Assembly: GCA_020445335.1 (NCBI GenBank)
Contig: JAGRGU010000003.1
Location: 1 to 33,876 of the forward strand
DNA: 33,876 bases
Direction of reading: 5' to 3'
Source of the DNA: Gammaproteobacteria bacterium
GTDB taxonomy: Bacteria; Pseudomonadota; Gammaproteobacteria; Chromatiales; Chromatiaceae
Shown: positions 23,606-30,132 of the stretch, in pieces
Layout of the letters: each line of letters starts with the position of its first letter
How positions within the stretch are numbered: position 1 is the first letter of the stretch
Notes under the pieces: model-generated
What the model saw: only the letters and a program-made list of their open reading frames with translations
Database searches by the model: none
What the model was told of the DNA's origin: nothing
Position numbers and translations under genes: made by a program

Positions 23606-23854
23606 TCAGTCGCATGTGCAGGGCCGGACGGCCGATGTTAACGCACCGGGCGGATCCTCTTCATCCCGGGCAATGAAGGGTAGTGATTCGCACCCCTGGC
23701 GTAGCATCTCCCACGCCTTGCGCGAGCGAAGCGCTCGTGCGCGGCGGCGATAGTAGTCCATGTCGATGGAGCCGTCTGCAGCTCTTCTAGGTGCTGGGTG
23801 GTCGCCTGTCAGCGTTTCGTTATGGTGTTTTGTGTCTCTCCGTAACTTGTTCAT
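23606..23854 (-). CDS. Small hypothetical protein, divergent from LysR gene
   Basis: An 82-residue protein, MNKLRRDTKHHNETL..., with a central segment DGSIDMDYYRRRARALRSRKAWEML. A D-x-D-x-Y/F-x2-RAR-x-LR helix of this kind is seen in several families of very small proteobacterial proteins of unknown role. The C-terminal part ends in CTCD. The gene is on the opposite strand to the LysR regulator at 23993 with a 138-base AT-rich gap between them, the classic layout for a LysR target. That regulatory link is inference. Confidence that it is real is moderate because of its length and the plausible helix. Confidence 0.6.
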   Translation of the reverse strand: MNKLRRDTKHHNETLTGDHPAPRRAADGSIDMDYYRRRARALRSRKAWEMLRQGCESLPFIARDEEDPPGALTSAVRPCTCD

Positions 23855-23992
23855 GGGTCAGTCTCCGGTTGCTGAATTACTTAAGAAAAAATAATGCAAT
23901 CTTTATGTCTGCTGATATTGGAACCGTTATGTCTGTTTGACAAACTATGAATATTTATCAATGATTAAAAATAAATAAACCATAGGCCTGCC
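23855..23992. promoter_or_regulatory. AT-rich divergent promoter region of the LysR gene
   Basis: This 138-base gap between the divergent small gene and the LysR gene is markedly AT-rich compared with its surroundings (for example 23870-23985). LysR regulators commonly bind such regions at T-N11-A motifs. No single motif stands out enough to name. Confidence 0.5.
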
Positions 23993-24871
23993 GTGAAACT
24001 GCCGCCACTAAACGCTGTACGTGTGTTCGAGTGCGCTGCCCGTCATTTGAGTTTTGCGCTGGCGGCGGAGGAGTTGCATGTCACGCCTCCCGCGGTCAGC
24101 CATCAGATCAAGCTGCTGGAGGAGGCTTTGGGACGGCCGCTGTTCGTACGTCATACCCGCAGCGTCGCGTTGACCGCAGAAGCGGAGGCCTATCTGCCGG
24201 TGGTACGTACCGCGTTGCAACAGATCAGCGACGCCTCCAGGCAGCTGCAACGGCTGGACTCCAACCTGGTCACCATCAGCGTGGCTCCCGGTTTTGCCAG
24301 CGGCTGGCTGGTGCAGCGCCTGCCCGGTTTCTACGCCGTGCATCCCGATATCGATATCCAGATCAACACCTCCATGCGGATGATCGACTTCACCCAGAGC
24401 GACGTCGACCTGGCGGTTCGCTACGGCAGAGGCACATGGAGAGGGCTTGAGTGCCGGTTACTGCTCGAAGAGGAGTTGGTGGTTGTCTGCAGCCCTGAAC
24501 TGTACGCCAAATGGAGAGGCCGGCTCGACAAGCGGGGCATGCGCCAGATACCACTGATTCATTCGCTGCCGAAAGCAGCCGACTGGCCCGAGTGGTACGC
24601 ACGCGAGGGTATCAAGCGTACCGATCCCAGCGAGGGACTGCGGCTGGCCAACTGGCCTTTGGCACTGGAAGCGGCGCTCTCCGGCCTTGGATTTGCCGTC
24701 ACCAATCTGCATCTGGTCCGCAACGAGATTGCGCAGGGCAGGCTGACGCTGCCGTTGAAGAGCGCGCACCTCAGCGAGAGCGCCTACTATCTGGTGTGGC
24801 CGAGGGAACGAAACCCGGGCGCCAGGGTGGTGGCCTTCAGGGAATGGATACTGACGCAGGCCAGCGCTTGA
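23993..24871 (+). CDS. LysR-family transcriptional regulator, GcvA-like
   Basis: A 292-residue regulator. The N-terminal winged helix-turn-helix reads KLPPLNAVRVFECAARHLSF, then AAEELHVTPPAVSHQIKLLE and LGRPLFVRHTRSVALT. The effector domain includes the SVAPGFASGWLVQRLPGF block and IDFTQSDVDLAVRYGRGTW, both typical of the GcvA branch of LysR proteins. GcvA relatives control glycine cleavage and many unrelated local genes, so the symbol is not assigned. The start is GTG at 23993 with no strong ribosome binding site; the KLPPLNA opening places it correctly. Length is normal and both domains look intact. A target in the divergent small gene is possible. Confidence 0.9.
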   Translation: MKLPPLNAVRVFECAARHLSFALAAEELHVTPPAVSHQIKLLEEALGRPLFVRHTRSVALTAEAEAYLPVVRTALQQISDASRQLQRLDSNLVTISVAPGFASGWLVQRLPGFYAVHPDIDIQINTSMRMIDFTQSDVDLAVRYGRGTWRGLECRLLLEEELVVVCSPELYAKWRGRLDKRGMRQIPLIHSLPKAADWPEWYAREGIKRTDPSEGLRLANWPLALEAALSGLGFAVTNLHLVRNEIAQGRLTLPLKSAHLSESAYYLVWPRERNPGARVVAFREWILTQASA

Positions 24872-24965
24872 GCGAACGCCAAGAACACGCAACGGGAAAC
24901 GGCGTTTGCCACCCGCGTCAACGGGCAGTCCCAATGTGATAACCAGCTGTGCGCGGATCCTGGAC

Positions 24966-25196
24966 AGTCAGGCTTGTGGCGCAGCCTTTCGGGTCCGCGT
25001 CGCAGTTATGGTCTGCCGGCCATCCTCTTCGCCGGAGTAACCGAGGCTGATCGACCGGTCCCGCGCGGTCTGCGTGCCATCCATACAGCATCTCGATGTC
25101 GTACAGCATCCGCCACCCTCGATGGCCAGTTTCGCATAGCTCTCGCGAAGCAGGCTGCGGACATCGGCGCTCGAACGGTTGGCAGGGGATTCGATA
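24966..25196 (-). pseudogene. Remnant of an arsenite methyltransferase (ArsM) N-terminus
   Basis: On the minus strand the sequence reads LLRESYAKLAIEGGGCCT, then TSRCCM, and about 15 residues later SISLGYSGEED. This order (helix ending ESYAKIA, GG-CC pair, CC pair, then LGYSEEE) is the N-terminal pattern of ArsM arsenite methyltransferases. The expected continuation, VPEGANLGLGCGNP and the SAM-binding DLGSG, is absent in all frames, and no start codon precedes the fragment. ArsM makes methylated arsenicals that ArsP-type pumps can export, so a lost arsM fits the arsenic block at the left end. The call rests on a short match recalled by eye. Confidence 0.55.
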
Positions 25197-25421
25197 ATCG
25201 CGTTGATATTCAGTGATGTCGTGATGCCGGGCGGAATGAATGGATTTGGACTGGCTGAACATGTCAGAGAACACTATCCGACGTTGAAGATACTCCTTGC
25301 CTCGGGTTTCACCGGTAAGGCTGCAGACGGGGGAGCAACTGAAATTGAAGATAGAGTTCTGCCCAAACCGTATACCAGAACAGAGCTGGCGCGTATGATT
25401 TGAACAGTACTGGATGAATAG
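25195..25421 (+). pseudogene. Truncated response-regulator receiver domain with a nonsense codon
   Basis: The frame reads ALIFSDVVMPGGMNGFGLAE, HVREHYPTLKILLASGFTG and VLPKPYTRTELARMI, then TGA (25401-25403), then TVLDE and TAG at 25419-25421. This is the second half of a receiver domain of the kind found at the end of hybrid histidine kinases, from the phospho-aspartate (SDVVMPGG) on. The first strand, acidic pocket and everything upstream are missing. The internal TGA could be a CGA (Arg) to TGA change, since ARMI-R-TVLDE would be a normal ending. Its left edge coincides with the ArsM remnant on the other strand. Confidence 0.75.
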
Positions 25422-25557
25422 GGCCTATCAACCCATGCCGTTATTCACGCCACGATCTGCGGGAACGCAACAGGGGGTTGATCGACAACAAGGGTAGTTG
25501 TAACCCTCCGACGGGCGATCGGAGTCAAGGCCACAGATGTAAGTGCGGGAGAAGGCC

Positions 25558-25791
25558 ATGCTGCAAGATGCGAAAATAGAGATTACGATTGATCCATCAC
25601 TGCTGAATCATTTTCAGGAAAATCTCCAAAGATTGAAATGCAATATCTCGCCTGAAGACTCGATTACGAAACTGGTCACCGGAATTCTTGGCAGGTCGGA
25701 GTATCCACTGGAGGCGACGCAGACGGGCAGGAGGAAGATTCTAATAGGCTACCGCCTTCGTTCCTTCTCCCAGCCGATATTCTGGAGTTGA
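25558..25791 (+). CDS. Small hypothetical protein, 77 residues
   Basis: Not recognised. MLQDAKIEITIDPSLLNHFQ opens with a short strand followed by helices (LLNHFQENLQRLK and EDSITKLVTGIL), an order that loosely recalls ribbon-helix-helix DNA-binding proteins; that is only a resemblance. The ATG at 25558 has GGGAGAAGG two to ten bases upstream, a strong site, so it is probably translated. Codon usage is less GC-rich than in neighbouring genes, which may mean recent acquisition. The C-terminus (RRKILIGYRLRSFSQPIFWS) may be altered by a junction. It lies between the pseudogene cluster and the convergent regulator gene. Confidence 0.5.
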   Translation: MLQDAKIEITIDPSLLNHFQENLQRLKCNISPEDSITKLVTGILGRSEYPLEATQTGRRKILIGYRLRSFSQPIFWS

Positions 25792-25857
25792 CGGAAACCG
25801 TACAGCGGACACTCAATAGAACTGCAAGAAAACAGAGCTGTAGCTCCGCTTGTGCTG

Positions 25858-26778
25858 CTACTCGTCTCCCCAGACCAGCTCTCCACGGTCGCACAGGTCG
25901 TACCCCCCGAGCGCGTCCGCCAGCTGCTGGCAGCGGCTCGATCTGAGACTCTCGATGAGCGCCTGGAAAAGGCTGCGGAACCAGATCGCGCGCGGCAACG
26001 CCAGGTCGAAGCACTCCCAGCCGAAACTGATGAAGCGCAGATTGTGCTCGTTGGCGACCGCGCGCGCACCCGGCGCGATGTCCGCCTGGTCCATGCAGAT
26101 GGCGGCCGCCGCCTCGCGCTCGGAGAGCGCGTCCACCGTCTTGTTGAGCGTTTCGGTGCGCACCTGCTGACGGCTCAAAATCTCCATCAGGAAGCGCTGA
26201 GTACCGGCGCCGTTCTGGCGTAACGCCCAGCGGTGACCGGCGCGGAACAGCGCGTCGCCGGCACTGTCGTCGTGGTCGAGGCGCGGGCTCAGCATCAGTC
26301 CCTGCTCGCGGCGGAACAGCCGGATCAGCACCCAGCCGCCGTGGCCGCTGTAGAGCCGCAGCAGCGCGGGATGGCGCAGTGCGCTCTCGCTGTCCGGCCC
26401 CCAGTGGATGCCGCAAGCGTCGACGCGATGCGACTGCAGCAGCTCCAGCCCCAGGCGGGTTCCGGTCGGGGTATAGCCGATCAGCGCACGGTCGCCGATC
26501 TGCTGTGAAAACTCCGCCAGCAGGCGCTGCAGCAGCGGGTCGTCGCCGCCGGCGATGGTGAGACGGTCGGTGAGCAGGCCACCGTGCGAGGAGTCGAGCA
26601 TCCAGCGGTCGATCAGCTCCTTCGGGAACATCCATTTGCCGGTCACCTTGGTGGCCGGAATGCCGCCTTCACCGACCAGCGTGTAGATCTTCTTTTCGTT
26701 GAGGTGCAGATACTCGGCAACCTGGCGCACGTTCATGAACGCGCTGAGCGGGGCGGGGCTGTTGCCGGTCGCCGTCAA
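25858..26778 (-). CDS. HTH regulator fused to a periplasmic-binding-like domain, in the fdh/moa cluster
   Basis: A 306-residue cytoplasmic protein. Residues ~15-60 are an excisionase-type helix-turn-helix (MNVRQVAEYLHLNEKKIYTLVGEGGIPATKVTGKWMFPKELIDRW). The rest is a PBP-like domain, with GYTPTGTRLGLELLQSHRVDACGIHWG, LIRLFRREQGLML and NGAGTQRFLMEIL, related to molybdate-type substrate-binding proteins. Such one-component proteins are plausible sensors of molybdate or tungstate, or of a cofactor precursor. The start is TTG at 26778, three bases after the fdhD stop, with GGGGAA upstream; ATG 26736 before MNVRQ is an alternative. The operon position behind moaA and fdhD supports a role in formate dehydrogenase or cofactor control. 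The ligand is inferred. Confidence 0.82.
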   Translation of the reverse strand: MTATGNSPAPLSAFMNVRQVAEYLHLNEKKIYTLVGEGGIPATKVTGKWMFPKELIDRWMLDSSHGGLLTDRLTIAGGDDPLLQRLLAEFSQQIGDRALIGYTPTGTRLGLELLQSHRVDACGIHWGPDSESALRHPALLRLYSGHGGWVLIRLFRREQGLMLSPRLDHDDSAGDALFRAGHRWALRQNGAGTQRFLMEILSRQQVRTETLNKTVDALSEREAAAAICMDQADIAPGARAVANEHNLRFISFGWECFDLALPRAIWFRSLFQALIESLRSSRCQQLADALGGYDLCDRGELVWGDE

Positions 26779-26781
26779 GGC

Positions 26782-27666
26782 TCAGTTCCCCGAACTGGCC
26801 TGCGGTAATGATGGGGGCAAGGCGCGCGGCCGCCGCTCGGGGATGTCGTCGAAGGTGAGATTTTCGGCACCGTTGTAGACCAGGAAGTGGCGTCCCTTGG
26901 CGCGTGCGATCAGCGTAACCCCAACCTTGCGCGCTATCTCCAGTCCCATCTGCGTGATACCCGAGCGCGACAGCAGCACCGAGATCCCCATCTGCGCCAC
27001 CTTGATCACCATCTCCGAGGTGAGGCGGCCGGTGGTGTAGAAGAGCTTGTCCCGGCCCGCGATCCGTTCGGCCCACATATGACCGGCGATGGCGTCGACC
27101 GCATTGTGGCGGCCCACATCCTCGACGAAGCGGATGATCTGCCGGTCCTGGCAGAGCGCGCAGCCGTGCACCGCGCCGGCGCGGCGGTAGACCTCGTTGT
27201 GGTGGTTGAGCTGCTCCAGCAGTTGGTAGATCCGCTTCTGGCTGAGCGGCATCGGCGTCAGCCGGATCTGCTCCAGTTCGTCCATCAGGCCGCCGAAGAC
27301 GGTACCCTGACCGCAGCCGGTGGTGACTGTCTTCTTCGCCAGCCGCTCGTCGAGGCCGGCGATGCCGTCGTGGGTGGTGACCGCAACCGAGCCTGTCTCC
27401 CAGTCGACCTGGATCGCCTCGAGCTGCTCGATGCTGCGGATCAGCCGCTGGTTTCGCAGCCAGCCCAGCACCAGCAGCTCCGGCTGGGTGCCGAGCGTCA
27501 TCAGGGTGACGATCTCGCGTTTGTCGAGGTAGAGCGTCAAGGCGCGCTCGGCAGCGATGTGGCCATCGCTGTGCGCGCCGTGCTCGTCGACGGCGGCAAC
27601 CGCCACGGCGGCATCCAGTCCGGCGTCGGTCATCTGCGGGAGGTAGCGGCTCTCTGCGTTCTGCAT
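26782..27666 (-). CDS. fdhD: Formate dehydrogenase accessory sulfurtransferase FdhD
   Basis: A 294-residue protein. It carries the family blocks LMTLGTQPELLVLGWL, TTGCGQGTVFG, the CALC cysteine pair (GAVHGCALCQ), FVEDVGRHNAVDAIAG, YTTGRLTSEMVIKVAQMG and ARKVGVTLIARAKGRHF. FdhD carries sulfur from IscS to the molybdenum or tungsten cofactor and is needed for active formate dehydrogenase; the CxxC pair is the sulfur-relay site. It is co-oriented with and three bases from moaA, whose stop codon is at 27670. The gene start is ATG 27666. Its position opposite the formate dehydrogenase operon ties the two clusters together. Confidence 0.95.
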   Translation of the reverse strand: MQNAESRYLPQMTDAGLDAAVAVAAVDEHGAHSDGHIAAERALTLYLDKREIVTLMTLGTQPELLVLGWLRNQRLIRSIEQLEAIQVDWETGSVAVTTHDGIAGLDERLAKKTVTTGCGQGTVFGGLMDELEQIRLTPMPLSQKRIYQLLEQLNHHNEVYRRAGAVHGCALCQDRQIIRFVEDVGRHNAVDAIAGHMWAERIAGRDKLFYTTGRLTSEMVIKVAQMGISVLLSRSGITQMGLEIARKVGVTLIARAKGRHFLVYNGAENLTFDDIPERRPRALPPSLPQASSGN

Positions 27667-27669
27667 GGG

Positions 27670-28668
27670 CTATCCGCCGGTGGTGTTCATATGCCGGAAA
27701 ATGACGGGCTCGGCCCTGAGGTCGAACTCGTGTCCTTTGGGTTTCAGCTGCATCGCCTCGATGATCGCCTGCCGCAGCGGCTCCGGGTCGGTCGGGTGCG
27801 CGCGCACCACGCGGCGCAGGTCGGCCGAGTGCTCCTGGCCGAGACAGAGCAGCAGCCTGCCCTCGGCGGTCAGGCGCACGCGGTTGCACTGCTCGCAGAA
27901 GTTGTGGCTGTGCGGGGAGATGAAGCCGACCCGGGTCTCGCTGTCGGGAAAGCGGTAGTAGCGCGCCGGGCCGCCGCTGTTCTCGGTGGTCGGCAGCAGC
28001 TGGTAGTGCCGGCGCAGGTCGCGCAGGATCTCGTCGCTGGCGTAGAAGGCCTCGGCGCGGTCGTGTTCGACCACCACGCCAAGCGGCATCTCCTCGATGA
28101 AGCTGATGTCGAGCCCCCGCCGGCGCGCGAACCGCACCAGATCGACCACTTCGTCGTGGTTGCGGTTTTTCAGCACCACGGCGTTGAGTTTGATGCGATC
28201 GAAGCCGGCGTCGATGGCGGCCTCGATTCCGTCCAGCGTGCGTTGCAGTTTGCCGGTGCGGGTGATGGCGCGAAAACGCTGCGGGTCGAGGCTGTCGATG
28301 CTGATGTTGATGCGCCTGACCCCGGCCTCGCGCAGCTCCCGCGCGTAGCGTGGCAGCTGGGTACCGTTGGTGGTCAGCGTCAGCTCGCGCAGCGACGGCA
28401 TCGCGCCGAGCGCCCGGAACAGATGCGTGACGTTGCTGCGCGTCAGCGGCTCGCCGCCGGTGATGCGGATCTTGCGTACACCGAGCTCGACGAAGGCGCG
28501 CGCAATGCGTTCGATCTCCTCCAGCGTCAACAGCTGCGAGCGCGGCACGAACTTGACATCCTCCGCCATGCAGTAGACACAGCGCAGATCGCAGCGGTCG
28601 GTGACCGAGATGCGTAGATAGTTGACGCTGCGGCCGAATCGATCGACCAGCTCCGGTTGTAACCCCAT
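27670..28668 (-). CDS. moaA: GTP 3',8-cyclase MoaA (molybdopterin biosynthesis)
   Basis: A 332-residue radical SAM enzyme. The N-terminal cluster motif is CDLRCVYCM, followed by RITGGEPLTR and TLTTNGTQL. The C-terminal cluster is in HNFCEQCNRVRLTAEGRLLLCL, and the protein ends with GG, the catalytically important double glycine. It converts GTP to 3',8-cyclo-dihydroGTP in the first step of molybdopterin synthesis. Only moaA is in this window, so moaC, moaD and moaE must lie elsewhere. The ATG at 28668 sits behind a hairpin-rich leader (see 28680-28861). Length and both clusters are normal. Confidence 0.96.
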   Translation of the reverse strand: MGLQPELVDRFGRSVNYLRISVTDRCDLRCVYCMAEDVKFVPRSQLLTLEEIERIARAFVELGVRKIRITGGEPLTRSNVTHLFRALGAMPSLRELTLTTNGTQLPRYARELREAGVRRINISIDSLDPQRFRAITRTGKLQRTLDGIEAAIDAGFDRIKLNAVVLKNRNHDEVVDLVRFARRRGLDISFIEEMPLGVVVEHDRAEAFYASDEILRDLRRHYQLLPTTENSGGPARYYRFPDSETRVGFISPHSHNFCEQCNRVRLTAEGRLLLCLGQEHSADLRRVVRAHPTDPEPLRQAIIEAMQLKPKGHEFDLRAEPVIFRHMNTTGG

Positions 28669-29092
28669 GCGATGCTCCCGAATCAGTTACGCAATGCGCA
28701 ATGCAAAATCGATTCCAGCTCTTTTGGAACGCCGCGGTGCGGGGACGGCAAAGCGATGCCGCAGGGCATGCGCCACGCCGCGCCGTCCCCGCGGCAGCGG
28801 CTGATTCTGACTGTCGAGCTCGATTCTAGCGCCTGCGACGGCGCTAATCTCCCTCGCGGGAAATGAGGGTTTGCGCGCCGGAGAAACCGTTGTTCGGTGC
28901 GTCTTCGACACTCGGACGACGGCGACCGCTGGGATTTTTTGTTCCGGGGCGGGTGGCTCACTGGGACATTCTGTCGCAGCACAAGCCGCTGCCGCGGACG
29001 GCGCGCGGCTGCCGACGCGGCCTGGCGATGCACTGGGGTGCTGGAACGCAAATTGCTCTGCAGTTCCGAATCCGGAACATTCAGGAGAGACG
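28669..29092. promoter_or_regulatory. Divergent region between moaA and the formate dehydrogenase operon, hairpin-rich
   Basis: No gene is supported. On the moaA side are nested inverted repeats: GAATCAG/CTGATTC (28680-28686 and 28801-28807), GCGGGGACGGC/GCCGTCCCCGC (28739-28749 and 28782-28792), an inner ATGCC/GGCAT (28756-28760 and 28765-28769), then TAGCGCC/GGCGCTA (28827-28833 and 28840-28846) and TCCC/GGGA (28850-28861). Together they form a likely structured 5' leader of moaA, the place where Moco riboswitches occur. The conserved Moco core sequences were not recognised, so only structure is claimed. The right part (28865-29090) has no clear feature. Confidence 0.5.
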
Positions 29093-29596
29093 ATGTTGGA
29101 TCCGTTGCAAGCCGAACTGCCCACCAGTCTGCCGCTGGTGGTGGTCATGGAGCGCCGGCAGATTGCCGACAACCGCTGGACCGACGCGAGCTGGCGCGCG
29201 ATCGGCGTTACGGTCGATCCCGAACCTTCGGGCGCCCGGGTTCTCAGGCGCCGCCTGGACGGCGGCAATGAGGTGCAGCACGAGCTGCATAGCGGGTTCC
29301 AGTTGCAGCTGCAGAAGGACGAGTGCGAGAGCTACTATCACAACCTTCTCTCGCCGCACCCCTATTGTTACGTGGTGGCCAGCATCGGCGAGGAGATGCT
29401 GCCGCTGCCGCGCCTGGTGACGCTCAGTTTCGACGAAGCGCACGCCTATATGGAGGGCGGAGAGGAGCTCTATACCGTCGACATGCCGGCGGAGATCTAC
29501 CGCTGGGCCGAAGCGTTCGTGCTTCAGAACTATCTACCTGAAAGGCGCCACAAGCGTAAACGCCGCGCCTGGACCCAGGAGCAGACACCTCAATGA
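29093..29596 (+). CDS. DUF3305 domain protein of the formate dehydrogenase cluster
   Basis: A 167-residue soluble protein from ATG 29093, which has AGGAGAG upstream; the frame is open further upstream but without such a site. Segments ADNRWTDASWRAIGVTV, LQLQKDECESYYHNLLSP and EEMLPLPRLVTLSFDEAHAYMEGGEELYTV followed by PAEIYRWAEAFVLQNY match DUF3305 proteins, which accompany formate dehydrogenase operons with DUF3306 in proteobacteria. The role is unknown; a maturation or membrane-targeting helper is inferred from position. Its stop overlaps the next gene's start (ATGA at 29593-29596). Confidence 0.85.
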   Translation: MLDPLQAELPTSLPLVVVMERRQIADNRWTDASWRAIGVTVDPEPSGARVLRRRLDGGNEVQHELHSGFQLQLQKDECESYYHNLLSPHPYCYVVASIGEEMLPLPRLVTLSFDEAHAYMEGGEELYTVDMPAEIYRWAEAFVLQNYLPERRHKRKRRAWTQEQTPQ

Positions 29597-30132
29597 GCGA
29601 TACCGATCGACCCGCCGGGCAGAGCGCCACGGTCGAACCTTTCGCCGCGCGCTGGTCGCGCCTCAAACGGGAGGAGTCGCAGCACACCGTTGCCGTTCCG
29701 GCCGCGCCGTCGCCTGCCGTGGATGGGCCGCCGCCGCTGACCGATGCCGACATGCCACCGATCGACTCACTCGACGAAAGCTCCGATTTCAGCGGTTTCA
29801 TGTCGCCGGGGGTCAGCGACCCGCTGCGCCGGCTGGCGCTTCGCCGGCTCTTCTCCGGCCAGCAGTTCAACCTGCGTGACGGCCTGGATGACTATGACGA
29901 CGACTTCACCAGCTTCGCCAAGCTGGCCGATATCGTCACTGCCGACATGCGTCACCAGTTGCAGCGCCTGGCAGAGAGGGAGCAGCCCGGGAGTGATCGG
30001 AGCGGAACTGAAGAGAAACCTGCCGTCGAGGCGGCGGCAGAGTCGCAGCCACCCACGGACGAGGACAACAACGGACCGGAGGCGGAGCGGCAACCCGCAC
30101 GGGAGGAAAAGGCCGATGTCAGCAACAGTTGA
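29593..30132 (+). CDS. DUF3306 domain protein of the formate dehydrogenase cluster
   Basis: A 179-residue protein starting MSDTDRPAGQSATVEPFAARWSRLKREE. The opening FAARWSRLKRE and the central DMPPIDSLDESSDFSGFMSPGVSDPLRRLALRRLF, with FNLRDGLDDYDDDF after it, are the DUF3306 core. The C-terminal third is low-complexity and acidic. It is coupled to DUF3305 by a four-base overlap and overlaps the ferredoxin gene by 17 bases, forming one translational chain. Function is unknown, but it is always found with formate dehydrogenase genes, so a role in assembly is likely. Confidence 0.87.
   Translation: MSDTDRPAGQSATVEPFAARWSRLKREESQHTVAVPAAPSPAVDGPPPLTDADMPPIDSLDESSDFSGFMSPGVSDPLRRLALRRLFSGQQFNLRDGLDDYDDDFTSFAKLADIVTADMRHQLQRLAEREQPGSDRSGTEEKPAVEAAAESQPPTDEDNNGPEAERQPAREEKADVSNS

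Noticed and set aside
21179..23641. An 820-codon plus-strand frame crossing the WD40 gene end and the opposite-strand genes
   Set aside because: It overlaps the WD40 gene in another frame and runs antisense to two better-supported genes. Its translation is Arg/Gln-rich without recognisable motifs.
26887..28617. A 576-codon plus-strand frame opposite moaA and fdhD
   Set aside because: moaA and fdhD are unmistakable on the minus strand; the antisense frame is a codon-bias artefact.
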